From: Cadophora sp. MPI-SDFR-AT-0126 | Taxonomy: Eukaryota; Ascomycota; Leotiomycetes; Helotiales; Ploettnerulaceae | NCBI GenBank assembly: GCA_020747065.1 | Contig: JAGMVK010000005.1 | Span: forward strand, 2,046,001-2,110,000 | Reading direction: 5' to 3' | Length of the DNA: 64,000 nucleotides | In this document: in pieces, positions 31,258 through 45,146 of the stretch | Layout of the letters: every line of letters starts with the position of its first letter | How positions within the stretch are numbered: the first letter of the stretch is position 1 | Translations under genes and position numbers: made by a program | Notes under the pieces: model-generated | What the model saw: the letters and a program-made list of their open reading frames with translations, nothing else | Told to the model about the DNA's origin: nothing | Database searches by the model: none

Positions 31258-34200
31258 TTACATATTAGCCAACTCAGTATCAATCATACGATCCATAAAC
31301 GTCCTCCTCTCACCCACAAGCTCAGTCTGCAATCTCTGCTCGACCAGAGCACGAACCTGTTTCTTCGTGACATTGTCGAGATCAACTTCGCGAAGACAGT
31401 TCTGAATAGCTTCAACGATCATCATGTCATCCGGTCCGGCGTTCCCACGCTGGAAATCAAATTGTGAGACAGGGCGGAGGGAGGCTTCGGCGCCCAAGGG
31501 AGTCCGTGCTCCGCCTGTAAAGCCGATTTGGCTGCGGGACGCGTGGAGAGGGGAGGGCTGGCCGGAGAGGAGGTCATTGGAGGATGGGGACATGACCATG
31601 CTGGGGCGTTGGGATTGTGAGGGGTAATCTTGGTAGGGGGAGGCGGAGCGATCTTGGAGGCCTCCACCGAGCGACATCATGGATTGGTGGCGAACGGCAG
31701 GGTGTTGATCGTAGGGGTTGGTGGAGTATACGGATTGTCTTGGGCCGCCGAAGCCGGGAGATTGAGGTGGCATGTACCCACCACGTTGGGGGAAGCCAGT
31801 CAGAATGGTTGAGGCAGGCTTGACGGAGGAATACATGGACTTCATGTCATCCATCTCGTATTGGTCGTCATATCCCTCGTAAGCCTTCTCAACTTGGACG
31901 CCACGACGACCTGGAAGGTTATTGGCGAGAGCGTAGTCATCCCAACGTTGAAGAGGAATGCTGCGTGGATCGAATCCTTCATCTTCAACAGCAACAATCT
32001 GCTTCTTGCCTTTCTCTCCAATGACAATACGAGTGTTACCCCACGAGAAATTGTCTTGGTTCCAGAAAGAGTAGATTGGAAGGACGAACGAGTAGATGGG
32101 GAATGCGAGGATATAGATAATCATCCATCCGATGTGTTGCCATTGACGCTTCAGGATGAAGATCAGAGCTTGTAGACCATACACGGCTGCTATCATGATG
32201 ATAGAGATCAAAGGAAATTGACCCTTGCCAGCAGCAACGTTGTAGATGAGGTAACCGAGATATCCACAAGTTGCAGGCAAGATGATAGTTCCGAAGAGAT
32301 CGATAAAGACGACAAATCTCATACTGAAACAACAGAAACCGCACAACTCCTTTAGCCAGACCAATTCGGCTAAGTTGTGAATAGTGGAGTTAATCCATCT
32401 TCTTCGCTGGGATAGCAGAACACTCCAAGTTTCTGGTGCGGCTGTTTGACAGTAGGCATCGGGAATAAACTTGTAAGACATGTACGGGAAGTGCTTCGTC
32501 ATCAAGGTGGTGAGGTATCTATCTTCTCCGAGGGACAAGAGGTTCTTCTTGTGTAAAGTGTCGACAGAGCAATCACTGTAGTCACGAACGATGGCATCCG
32601 AGATAATCAGGGGCTTGCCCTTGTCAGCGGTCCTAAGGCGGTACATGGTGAAACTAAGACATGGTCAGCAATTGATGGGGAATGCAACAGGGGAGACTGT
32701 AACTTACCAACCAGGAAGACAAGTAACACTGCCGAAGAGGGACTCGAAAGCTTTTGCCAAGTGATGAGAGATGAAATACTCGTAAACTTGAATCATAGTC
32801 CACCAGGATCGCTCCTCGTTCTCCAAACTAGTTTCACCACAAATGCCAGCAATCTTTGCATTGTTGGCACAAGCTGCGACCAGACGGTTGAGGGAGTCCT
32901 CACGGACACTGGTATCAGCGTCTACCATAAGAAGGTATTCGTATAGCTCAGGATCGACACCGATAATGTTGTTGATCTGGTGGAACATTTCCAATTCGAG
33001 GGGGGACATAGGCGATCGGTGGTGGACTCGGTTGAGGAAGCTCATAAGCAGGATCTGAGAGTCACGTTTACCACGGTTACCGGGCTTGCTCTTCGATTGC
33101 TCTGACTCCTTTCCGACCTTGACGACAACCAGATACGGGACGACATTTCCTTCGAATTCGTACAGACCAGAGTAGACTTTGCCGTAATTCAATTGTTCAC
33201 TGCTTTCACCGACTGATTTGAATGGGAGTGCTGGAGGATCCATCTTGGGGTCGACTCCGAGAATATCCAGGACAATCTTTGGCGTAGGTCTGTCGTTACC
33301 ACCTCCGACAATCATACCGTCACAAATGACACAAATGAGCTTTCTCTTATTGTCATATTGGAGAGCTGTCAACGAGTCGAGAGCTTTTCGCAACGAATCT
33401 TCACCTTCGGTATATGCGGGAACCTGGCAAATGACGAATTTATCCTGAGGACTGGGACGTCTCTTGGAGCCGAATTGAAGAGCGGCCAAGAATTTGGTCA
33501 AGATGACGGCACACAAAAGAATCGTGAAGGCGAGCAAGATGTAGTTGTTGATCTGGCATTTGATGGTGTTGCGGAAATCGGGAATACCAACGTAAAATTG
33601 GTTGTTGAAACAGTTCAAGTTGTTCTGGATGATGCTGGATTGGGTACTATTGCCTCCGGCAGCAGTCACCATCTTCTCCCACTCATCTGTGATGTCTAGA
33701 CCTGGGTTGTTCTTGATCATTGTTGAGATAGTGTCATCAAGGAACAGGTAGGAGGCAAAGCCGTCGTATGTGTCCAAGGTATAAAAGTAGTCGGTAAGAT
33801 CGTAGATCTTGCCGTGAAGAATAAACCAGTAATGGTTGTTGTTCTGGCCTTCATTCTTGACAGTTTTCTTCTTGATGACCAACTCGCCGTGGTAGTACTC
33901 TTTCATGCGAGGCAAGAACTTAGTTGCATACCAATTGATGCTGTGCAAGGCGCTATCCAGATACGGCGATGTTGGGCCAGATTTATGGATAGCAGACGAA
34001 TCGGAGATCGTTGTATTTGAGAGAAGGATAAGATTGGGATCTGTGACTAGTCCTGGGCAACCAACAGTCAAGGGAGGAACGAACAAGGCATCCACGTTTG
34101 TTCCCGCAAAAGGTTGCATGTTGGAAGTTGAGGTTTCAATGGCGGTGTCACTGTGTTGCAGCTTCCAAAACTTGGATAAGTCATATACTTTTCCATGGTA

Positions 34201-36745
34201 GCCGACCCAGTAGTCAGAGTCTCCTTGGTGAGATGCGATTTCTTTGGCGTCCCAGGCTTTGTCGAAATTTGGGCACAACAGCTTTCCAAACCCGACGATC
34301 CAGAAAATGATAGTAGCGTTGATGAGGAAAATGAAAAAACACAGCACGACCTTTTCTCTCCAGGCCATACGCACATCAGGGCGCTTCATACGACCAACGA
34401 ATCGGAGAACGAACGACGGAATCCAGAAGGTAAGTGCCCAAACAGCACCAACCCAGATACGGCGGCTGGTTGTCAAGTCTGAGGTGGTGATACTCTTGGG
34501 TTCGGCAAGTTCAGGGTCTATATTTCCGACGAGCTCTCCCATCTCGTTGGTGTAATAAACTTGGCCCTTGACATCGTCCCCTCTCAAGCCAAGACCATAG
34601 TCACCAGTGCTGACATTCCTATTTGTTGGAGCAATCGATCGAGCTCCGCCTAGAGCACTTCGAGGCATGGTAGCACCGCTCTGCTGGCGAATGAGTCCTT
34701 CCCGACTGCCATGGGGAGTTAGTTCGTTCATTGGGGCAAAGAAACCGCTGCCGTTGTGAGGTCCGCCAGAATATCCCGTTTCCATGCCGTTGTCATTAGC
34801 AAGCATGGCACCTAGCCCAGCAAATCCTTGATCATCAGAGGGCTTCAAATCGAGCATACCCTCGGCTTCCCACCATGCACTTTCTCGCATCCAAATACGT
34901 TCAGTACCGACGACAACCTCGCCGTTACTCCACCCACGTTCCATAATCCAGCTTTCAATTCCATCCTTTCCATCTTTACATCCGAGAGGAGCGTATCTTT
35001 GGCAAAACTCTTCCAGGTCAAAATCAGCCGTGAAGTCAAGATTCTTGTTTCTCCGATTTGCCCATTCAGGAAGTCTCCATGCGCGAAGTTGCCTTGAAAC
35101 GGTCCCTGCAGACCAAGCAGAGGTCATCGAAGGGAGAGCAGCCAGGCTGGCGGGTGATTCGTCTGTAGGATGAAGAGAGAGGTGATACCACACACGGCTG
35201 CTTCCCAAGACAGCTGGCAAATCGATGCGGCCTTGACGGCCCAAGCTAACACCTTGGCCTTCCACAGGGAACAGGATCTTCTTCAAGAAACCATCCTCCT
35301 CTCCTTCTCTGCCAACCTTCTCCAGCACGGCCTCTCGCCTTTCCAGCTCATGCTCACGCTCTCGCCCAGCTGGTCCAGTCATGATTCCAAGATCAGGACC
35401 AACGTCAGACACGGCATTTTGCATTTCGCGAAGAACGGAGGACCCTGCTGCTACCACATCTACTCCATCTTCCTTCATCTCAAAGTTGATACCTTGAGTA
35501 TCATCAAAAACACCTCGCATTGCTGCAGCTTTACCCAGGGTCGGATCCGGGATCTCTAGGACAGTAATGCAGACGGTGTCACCATTATCCTCCTCTGTGT
35601 TTGGCGTTCTTGCTCCTGGGCCACCTTCCGAAGAATCTCCATCTCTGATGTGGCTCATTTCAGCAGCAATAGCTTCGTTGGCCTTGAGAATTACCCAATC
35701 CACCAGGGCCTCGTAGAGTCCACCGATCAAAGTTTCCCTTTCCGAGGTGCTGCACTGGTTGACTAGAACCTCCGGCTCGAGACCGAGCAAACCACCAACA
35801 TCTTCGCAGACTTCCTCCAAAACATCCTCATCCAAAGTGAGGTTCAGAGTGTCTCCAAGCTTCAGCAATCCGGCCAAGATCGAGATCAAATTTCTGTGAG
35901 CTGCTCCCTTGATGCCAATTTCCTTCAACGAAGCCCGGAAATCATCAGCGGCTGCAGCGTCATCTGCAGTTGGCAAGTAGGATGGAGGATCGTAGGTTCC
36001 GGACTTTGCAAGAAGAGCATAGCTGGAAGCATTCCTCAAACCCAGAAATTCTCGCTCAGCAGGCGTAGAGGCGGATGTGAGGAGGTAGTAGAATACATCG
36101 AATGCTCTGTATCCTGACTCGGCTGGGATGTTGAGAAGACCTTTTGCAGTGTCAATTCCGCCTTCGGACAAAGCGAGTTTTGCTGCTGTTAAATTTCCAG
36201 CAAGTGTGAGAGTCAGAGTAACTCCAAGAGCAGAATGGCGTGGAGCCGAATGGTTCTGTGGCGAAACCGAATGGATGAAAGGTCTCAGTGCGTTCAAGGC
36301 AGTGTATAGTGAGGAAGGAATAGAGAGCGGAAGGGTTTGGAGGAAGGGGATAAAAACGGAAGGTGTCGATTCGTGCAGGGAGCTATTGTTCTAGTCAGTA
36401 GATTTCCAGAACGTGGGAGTGTAAAATATACCCCAAGACTATGCAGCCATCCTCAGCACGACGTCTAGCATGTTCCCAGGCTCGAGCAGACAAGGAAGCA
36501 TCAACTGTTCCACCGGTTCGTCCCTCTTGATCCGGCTGGGAAGCAGTGAGCCAGGTATTCACCACCAGAGTACTGCTTGCATCCAGCCTGTATGGTTGAC
36601 CAGAAGTATATATTGTGTGGATGGCATTCAGGAGAGTGGTTGTTGAGACCTGGGTTGATTGCTGGGCAGCCGAATTGATGTTTCGATGCCCCCCTTGCAG
36701 AGAAGAGGTTGTCGAGTACATCGACATGCGATTATTACCCGCCAT
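31258..36745 (-). CDS. csmB: Class VII chitin synthase with myosin-like N-terminus
   Basis: Membrane glycosyltransferase polymerising UDP-GlcNAc into chitin at growing tips. Exons 36745-36432, 36382-32708 and 32653-31258 give 1794 residues. The N-terminal myosin-like domain lacks a P-loop, which distinguishes class VII (CsmB) from class V. It is followed by membrane segments, two cytochrome-b5-like blocks ([13 protein letters not shown] and [12 protein letters not shown]), the catalytic domain with [18 protein letters not shown] at about 1372 and QRRRW at 1412-1416, further membrane spans, and a C-terminal DEK_C-like helix bundle ([20 protein letters not shown]). The intron at 36431-36383 uses the acceptor acaatag; the nearby ctgactag would break the frame. 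It is divergent from the class V gene. Confidence 0.93.
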
Positions 36746-39400
36746 GGTGTTAAGGTTGAGGTATTTGACCCTCCCTCTGGCTGTGAAGCCTTCTGTTGAT
36801 CTTCGAATAACACCAAGACCAAGTTTCGCCAGGGGTCTCTTTCACACGTATTGTATTCCGATATGCCTTGCAGATGCTGCTTCTGATTTTCACACGCGTT
36901 TCAATTCGGAAGGGGAGAAATCGGGGTAGGATTCAACGAGTGTTGTGAGGCTGGCTGTGACAGTGGTCGCTGAGCAACAGACTTGCAGGAAGCCAGAGGA
37001 TTCGGGCTGCTGAGGCGTTCGAACGAGAGTGAAAGTTATCAAAGGTTAGGAAGTACAACGAATGTTCACCAAAACGAATGAGGCGACGCGATTCGATTCA
37101 GAAGACAGAGGAGGAAAGATCGATGCACACAAGTGACCACATGAAATGAAATTCGGCAGGTTGGGTGGAGTGAGTGTGGAATGTTCAGTTCATGGAAGTC
37201 AAAATCACGAATGTCTCTCTCTTCACGCTCGCTCTCGTCCCTCGACACCAGAGATCCCCATCCGGTTTGGCGCTGCCTGTGCACCCACAACATAATACGG
37301 CGGACGACAAGAGCATGTTGATGCCGGGCCTGACCCCTGAATAGAATGGGAATTTTCTCCAAGTGGATCTAAGCCGCACTCTAATGCATGTATGCATGAC
37401 TGGGATATCCAATACGAGCATAGAAAGGGTGCCGATTTAAGATCAGCACTCAACCGGGATGGTCTTCGCCACAGAAGATGATGATGGCGAATGAGATACG
37501 GTCAGATGTAAAGAATTCCAACTTTTCCGCTCAAAAGCAGCGACAGATGATGTTTATTTTTATTTCGGTCTCCATGCTCCAGTCCGCGACTCCACTTCAC
37601 ATCACCTGTTTTGCATGAAAGGGAAGGAAAGGAAGGAGAAGACCAGGGAAAAGGAAGAGGCGCCGTCATCACAGTACTTCTAAAATCCCGATCGTCCTCC
37701 AGACCTGGGCTGAGACTGTGGGTGGCATTGAGCATCTGGGAATATTCCCAACAGAAGACATGGGTGTACTGAAGACTTAGAATCATGCGAATCAGGAACT
37801 GTGAGTTTACTGTAAAGCCTGACTACAAACGGTATTTTATACGAATGTTCCTCTTAATGATTTCTTGGTTCATTCTCATTTTTTAATAAACAAAAAAAAG
37901 AGAAAAGAAGAGAGTAATTTAGAATAGCTTCACCTCCAGATAGAGAGCTGGGCAAGGAAGATTCGAAATGAAATATCTGTGATGAAGGGGCATTAACGTT
38001 TGGAGATCTGCCACTACCAAGTGCCACCATCGGCAGCTGGACACCTCTTCCGAGGGCGCCGGCCGATGCGCTAAAGAGCCCTAGAGCCCCCTAATCAACA
38101 ATCATCAATCAATCTGGAGAAAGTTCCAGCAGGGAAATCACTGAATACAACCCCACCGTCCCAAAGTCGCTAAAGAACTTGGAGGAAATTCAGGAGCGGT
38201 CTTACATCACACGTGAAGCTGTCCTGGGCTCCTCTTTTGAACTTTGCATTGCCTGAGACGGCTTTAGATGTTCTGTGGCTGGGGCTTCTGTTCAACAGTG
38301 TTCGGCCTCAGCGTACTATGGAATGGGTACGAGAAAAGTGGTGTTTTCTCGTGTTCGGGGTCGGTGTCCAATGGCAGCAACCAGCAAATGGAGGAAGAGG
38401 ATCAGGAACAGGCTGGTTGCAGCTGATCCCGAGGGATGGGAGAGAGGAGAATGGATGTGAGGTCATTGGCAGGCCAGGCAAGGAGTAAAAAAAAAGGTTG
38501 GGCAGTGCAAACATGGCTGTTGTGCATGGCAGCTGTACGGAGAAAGTAAGAGAGAGAGAGCCTATTACCTCCGTATGGTAAGAGTGGCCCATCCATCATC
38601 ATGCTCTGATCTGAGTACTTCCCCCGAGTCCCCGTCAGATATCTCGTAATTATGGAGACAGCTGTTGGCCGCCGCCAGCTATGGTGGCAATTGAACAGGC
38701 CTGCAAAAATACAGAGCAGTTGAGTTGACGTTGAACTTTGGCTCGTGTCAACCAAGCTCTGAATCCCCAAGGTCAGGTCAGGTCAGGTCCAGGTCAAGGT
38801 CAAGCTTGTCTGGCCACCCAGGCCAGGCCAGCCCAGCCCACGCCAAATCATCCTTTGACCAACCAACCCCTGAGCCGCTTAAAAATAGAGGAGAGAAGAA
38901 GGCTACACCCCACTATCTACGGTGGCCGGATCAATTCTCTTGTTCTCGTTCTTCGCGTCGCCGCCAGACTCACTCGAGACAAACATCCCGGTCCAGTCTT
39001 TTGGCTTTGATTTGGTTTGGCCTGCTTCTTCAAACTCCAAGGATTGCGTGAGAATTGAAGCATTGCATTGCTATCGTCAACAACTCCTTTCTCTTCGTCC
39101 GTCTTTTTCACGACAATACTCGACACTCGCTAATTTCCTAGCCTTCATACATTCGCTACTGTTTTGTGAGGAGAGGAGGATTGTGCTGCACCACCTTCAC
39201 ATATTTGCATATCCCTACCCCTTCGTTACCTGGGGGATTTAGAAGTATCACCACCACCTCGACCACGACCACCACATTCTGCAACCCCGGAAACCCATTG
39301 CACACCACGAACAGCTCAATAGCCAGGCTCTCCATCAAACGTACCACATATAGAGGAGAACCGCTTCGTCCACGGGGTTTCGACCCGAATATTCAACAAC
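36746..39400. promoter_or_regulatory. 2.65 kb shared upstream region of the two chitin synthases
   Basis: It separates the class VII and class V start codons. A run of GGTCA-type units lies at 38770-38804. The final 170 bp before 39401 is rich in CAC/CCA words, consistent with a leader. ORFs inside are short and motif-free. Cell-wall stress or Ca2+ signalling sites are expected from biology but none was identified. Confidence 0.5.
38770..38804. repeat. GGTCA short tandem repeat
   Basis: Three consecutive GGTCA units, then GGTCC-AGGTCA-AGGTCA with one-base spacers. It is followed by CCAGG/CCAGC-rich sequence to about 38840. It lies about 600 bp upstream of the class V chitin synthase start. 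Confidence 0.8.
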
Positions 39401-42400
39401 ATGGCGTTGAATAACCAAGGCGGAGGCGCCCATTCCCAACCTTCACTTCCTGCCCTACCAGCACATCTGCAATCCGACACCCATCTTACAGCACATCTGG
39501 CCAGTCGCTTCCATGTATCATTACCAACTGCTCAGCTATCTTCGCACGCGTTAATATGTCTCAATACGTATTCTTCTTCGAGCAAGGGCCCCGATGGCGG
39601 CAAGGAGGGAAGTGCTATGGGAGGAGCTGAGGATTTAGCTGAGAAGGCCTACACCAGACTTGGAGCTCGTTCCGAGAACCAGGCCGTTGTCTTTCTGTAA
39701 GTCATGGACAGTATGGGTCTCTATCCATAATATGATACTAATTCTTCAAAAGGGGCGAATCTGGATCGGGTAAAACCACGGTTCGTTCTCACTTGTTGTC
39801 TGCTCTCCTCAGCAAGTCTTCCACACCTCTCTCTACAAAATTGTCACTCGCAGCCTATGTATTCGATACTTTGACAACCACGAAGACTGCAACTACACCA
39901 ACCGCATCGAAGTCCGGCCTGTTTTTCGAGCTTCAATACGATACATCCTCGACTGTCAACCCAACACTCATTGGAGGAAAAGTTTTGGACCACAGACTGG
40001 AGCGGAGCCGTGTAGCTTCCGTCCCAACTGGAGAGCGTAGTTTTCATGTTTTGTATTATCTCCTAGCCGGAACGAGTGCTGCGGAGAAATCCCATCTTGG
40101 ACTGGATAGCCCTGGAGCTCTCTCTGGAGTCGTTCACCAGAATCAAAGTGGAAACAGACACTCTCTTGGTTCTCAACAGAAGAGATGGAGATATCTGGGA
40201 CACCCGACACAATTGAAAGTTGGAATCAACGATGCCGAGGGATTCCAATTATTCAAGACCGCACTTCGAAAACTCGAATTCCCCCGCAGCGAGATTGCTG
40301 AAATTTGCCAGGTGTTGGCCAGCATTCTGCACATCGGACAACTCGAATTCGAAACAAGCGAAGATACCGCAGTGACTGGAGATGAGAGTGGCGGATACTC
40401 ACACGAAGGCGGGCAATCCGTGACAGCTGTAAAGAACAAGGAGGTGCTCAGTATAGTGGCAGCTTTCCTCGGAGTCAGTGCCCAGGATCTCCAAACCACG
40501 TTGGGCTACAAGACCAAGATTCTCCACAGAGAGCGAGTCACAGTTATGCTTGACCCCAAAGGAGCCCGAAGCAACGCAGATGAGTTGGCTAGGACTCTAT
40601 ACTCCCTCCTGGTAGCATATGTGATCGAGAGCATCAACCAGAGGGTCTGCGCTGTTGAAGATACCGTTGCCAACACTATCTCGATCATCGATTTCCCAGG
40701 TTTCTCCCAGCAAAAGCCAACAGACTCAACGCTAGATCAGCTTCTCAACAATGCAGCTACCGAGTCCCTGTACAACTTCACCCTCCAAAGCTTTTTCGAA
40801 GGTAAGGCAGAGATGCTGGAGAGCGAGGAAGTCAGTGTGGCACCTACCAGCTACTTTGATAACTCGGATGCTGTCAAGGGTCTTCTTAAGCACGGAAACG
40901 GTCTCTTGAGCATCCTGGATGATCAAACTAAGCGTAACAGAACCGACGCGCAGCTTCTGGAGAGTCTTCGAAAGCGCTTCGAGGGCAAGAACCCAGCCAT
41001 CTCCGTTGGAAGTGCGACAGCAAAGCTCCCTGGGAGCAATTTTGCAACCCATAATGCTGCTGCATCTTTCGCTGTGAAGCATTTTGCTGGTGAAGTTGAA
41101 TATCAAGTTGCAGGACTGGTAGAGGAGAATGGAGAAGTAATCTCGGGAGACTTGATGAACTTGATTGCTTCGACCAAGAGCGAGTTTGTAGGCCAACTCT
41201 TCGGACAGGAAGTACTACAAACAGTGGTGCACCCTCAAGAGAAGACGACCATCATGCAAGCACAGGTCAGCTCAAAGCCTTTGCGGAAGCCAAGTGTGAT
41301 GAGAAAGAAGGGAGACAGACCGGCCAAATTTGCAGGTCGCGACACCACGAAGGAAATTTTCTCCGAGTCGGTGGAAGAATTAGGCAATGAAGACGACGAT
41401 GCGAAAAGTCGTAGAGGTCGCAATATCGACCAAGGAGCCGCTGCCCAATTCTTGTCGTCTCTGGACAACGTCACTAAATCACTCACCGCACCAAACACGA
41501 ATCCCTACTTTGTCTTCTGTCTCAAGCCGAACGATCGCCGTATTGCCAACCAGTTCGATAGCAAGTGTGTCCGGACTCAAATCCAGACCTTTGGCATTGC
41601 AGAGATCAGTCAACGGCTGAGAAGCGCGGATTTCAGTCTCTTCCTTCCTTTTGGCGAATTTCTTGGACTTGCTGATGCAGAGACTATTCTGGTTGGCAGT
41701 GAACGCGAAAAGGCTGAAATGGTTGTTGCTGAGAAGAGGTGGCCAGCCAACGAAGCCAAAATTGGTAATACTGGTGTCTTCCTTAGTGAACGATGCTGGT
41801 CGGAAATTGCCAAACTCTCAGAGCGGGGCTACGTCCAAGGCAGATATCCAACCCAGTCGGAAGATGGAGGCGAAATGCTTTCTCCAGGTGATATCCATGG
41901 CACGTATGGTCAATCGAAAGAGCGTCTTCTTGGCACACCTGGAGGGCTGAGCCCAGGCTATGGAGACAAGAAATCGGGCTATTTCGGCAGCAACGACATC
42001 GATACTCGGTCAGATGCTGGTGCTTCGGCCCTAGGCGGTGGAGACATGTTCCGGAATCTCGATACTCGCGCACAGATGGCTGAGAAAGGTAACGAAAAGG
42101 CGATGGTGGAGGTTGAAGAAGTCAAGACCACAGGCACTCGAAAGAGGTGGCTTTTCCTCGTCTACATGATGACCTGGATGATCCCGGACTTTGCAATTCG
42201 TTTGATTGGTCGCATGCCTCGCAAGGATGTTCGGATGGCCTGGAGAGAGAAGCTGGCGATCAACATGATGATTTGGATCAGTTGTCTCTTCGTCGCCTTC
42301 TTCATCGTCATCTTTCCCCTACTTATTTGCCCCAAGCAACACGTTTACAGTGCTGCTGAGTTGACTTCGCACAACGGCAAGGGCTCGCACGCATATGTCT

Positions 42401-45146
42401 CCATTCGTGGACAGGTCTTCGATTTGACAGAGTTCGCACCTTCGCACTATCCATTCATTATTCCCCAGAAGGCACTCTTGAAGTATGCCGGTCTGGACGC
42501 TACAGGACTCTTCCCTGTTCAGGTCTCTGCTCTGTGCCAGGGTGTCAACGGAACCATCGACCCTTCGGTGCAGCTCGACTACACAAACACCAACACCACT
42601 GGCTCTGCAAATGTCATCAGTAAGGCTGACCCCAACGCCAACTACCATGATTTCCGGGCTTTCACAAACGACAGTCGACCAGACTGGTTCTTCGAGCAGA
42701 TGATGATGCTCAGAGCTAGTTACAAGAAAGGAAACATCGGCTACACGAGCAACTACGTCAAGAAACTGGCTGCGAAGAGTAACGCAATCGCCATGCTCAA
42801 TGGCCGCGTTTATGACTTCACCAAATACGTCCAGGGGGGTCGCCCAGTAAAACCCATACCCGGTGAAGAAGATCCAACCGGAGTCAACACCAACTTCATG
42901 GATCCCCTGGTTGTAGACTTGTTCCAACAGAAGGCTGGCGAAGATGTTACCAAATACTGGAACGCTTTGGCCATTGACCAAGACATGCGCACTCGGATGG
43001 CTACTTGTCTCGACAATCTCTTCTACGTCGGAGATGTTGATACGCGCAACTCTGTCAAGTGCCAATTCGCAGAATATCTGGTTTTGGCCGTATCCCTCAT
43101 CCTGCTCACCGTCATTGGTTTCAAGTTTGCTGCCGCTCTGCAGTTCGGAACGAAGAATGTACCTGAGAATCTTGACAAGTTCATCATCTGCCAAGTACCT
43201 GCCTACACCGAAGACGAGGAGTCACTTCGCCGTGCTATCGATTCTGCTGCACGAATGAAGTACGATGATAAGCGCAAACTTCTCGTCGTTATCTGCGACG
43301 GAATGATTATCGGACAAGGAAATGACAAGCCAACTCCACGCATCGTGCTCGATATTCTTGGTGTCTCTGAAACCGTCGACCCGGAACCCCTCAGCTTTGA
43401 ATCTCTCGGAGAGGGTATGAAGCAGCACAACATGGGCAAAGTCTACTCCGGACTCTACGAAGTTCAAGGCCACATCGTACCATTCTTGGTCATCGTCAAG
43501 ATTGGCAAGCCTTCTGAGGTATCGCGTCCTGGAAACAGAGGCAAGCGTGATTCCCAGATGGTCCTTATGCGCTTCTTGAACAGAGTCCACTACAATACCG
43601 CCATGAGTCCTATGGAGCTTGAGATGTACCACCAGATCCGCAATATTATCGGTGTCAATCCCACCTTCTACGAGTACTTATTGCAAATCGATGCCGACAC
43701 TGCCGTTGCCCCAGATTCCGCATCTCGATTCGTTTCTGCATTCATCGATGACACACGACTTATCGGATGCTGTGGAGAGACAGCCCTGAGCAATTCCAAA
43801 TCTTCCTTCATCACTATGATCCAAGTCTATGAGTACTACATTTCCCACAACCTTGCCAAAGCATTCGAAAGCTTGTTTGGCAGTGTCACCTGTTTACCTG
43901 GATGTTTTACCATGACCCGTATTCGAGCCGCTGAGTCCGGGAAGCCACTCTTCGTTAGTCGAGAAGTCGTCGACGCGTATGCCGAAATTCGTGTCGATAC
44001 CCTACACATGAAGAATTTGCTCCACTTGGGTGAGGATCGTTACCTGACTACACTCCTGCTCAAGCATCACCCCAAGTATAAGACGAAGTACATTCGAAAC
44101 GCACACGCCTGGACTGTCGCCCCTGATTCCTGGAAGGTCTTCCTCTCACAACGTCGCCGCTGGATCAATTCTACCGTCCACAACCTTGCTGAGCTGGTTC
44201 CCATGTCACAACTTTGCGGTTTCTGCTGCTTCAGTATGCGCTTCATTGTGTTCATCGATCTGCTTTCCACCATTGTTCAGCCCGTCACTGTTGCCTATAT
44301 CATCTACCTGATTGTGCTTGTCATCCAAAGTCCGAGCACTGTGCCTATTATTGCATTTATTCTTTTGGCTGTCATATACGGTTTACAGGGCATCATTTTC
44401 ATTCTTCATCGAAAGTGGGAAATGATTGGATGGATGATCCTTTACATTATCGCCATTCCAGTCTTCTCTTTTGGTCTGCCGTTGTACAGTTTCTGGCATA
44501 TGGATGATTTCTCGTGGGGTAACACTCGAGTCGTCACCGGAGAGAAGGGCCGCAAGATCGTCATCACCGACGAGGGCAAATTCGATCCAGAGTCTATTCC
44601 ACACAAAAAGTGGGAAGAGTACCAAGCGGAGCTCTGGGAAGCCCAGACCATGAAGGACGACCGCTCTGAAGTCTCTGGATACTCCTACGGCACCAAGCAC
44701 CATGCTGCAGCATCAGAATACAACTATGCTCCTTCGCGTCCAATGTCCCAGGTCGGAGGTAACCACCCTTACGACGCCAAAAACGCCAACATGCACAACT
44801 CGCGCATGTCTCTGGCACCTTCTGACGCCATGGGCCTGGACTATCGTCAGAGCCAGTATGGCGGTTCTCAATTCTTTGGTCAGCAGGAACTCGAGCTTTC
44901 CAACCTCGCGGGTCTGCCTAGTGACGATGCCATCTTGGCGGAGATCAGAGAGATTCTCAAGACGGCGGATTTGATGACTGTCACGAAGAAGAGCATCAAG
45001 CTTGAGTTGGAGAAGAGATTTGGTATGCCACTTGACGCAAGGAGAGCATATATCAACTCTGGTAAGTCCTCTACGTTCTTGTTTCTGTCTGAAACAGCAA
45101 CTAACATGTCACAGCTACTGAAGCACTGCTCTCCGGACAACTATGA
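39401..45146 (+). CDS. csmA: Class V chitin synthase with myosin motor-like domain
   Basis: Three exons: 39401-39696, 39753-45061, 45115-45146; 1878 residues. Unlike its neighbour it carries a true myosin P-loop, GESGSGKTT at residues 100-108, assembled across the first intron. Myosin-like text follows ([14 protein letters not shown] block as [17 protein letters not shown], and [15 protein letters not shown]). Then come membrane segments, a cytochrome-b5-like block ([11 protein letters not shown]), and the catalytic domain with [18 protein letters not shown] and QRRRW at 1565-1569, with membrane spans after it and a C-terminal DEK_C-like region. The 53-nt last intron (gtaagt...tcacag) replaces a long false C-terminus with [11 protein letters not shown], the normal class V ending. 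It probably works on actin tracks at hyphal tips together with the class VII enzyme. Confidence 0.95.

Noticed and set aside
42319..43194. 291-codon minus-strand ORF opposite the class V chitin synthase
   Set aside because: It lies entirely within the catalytic-half coding exon and owes its openness to the codon bias of the sense gene; no motifs of its own.
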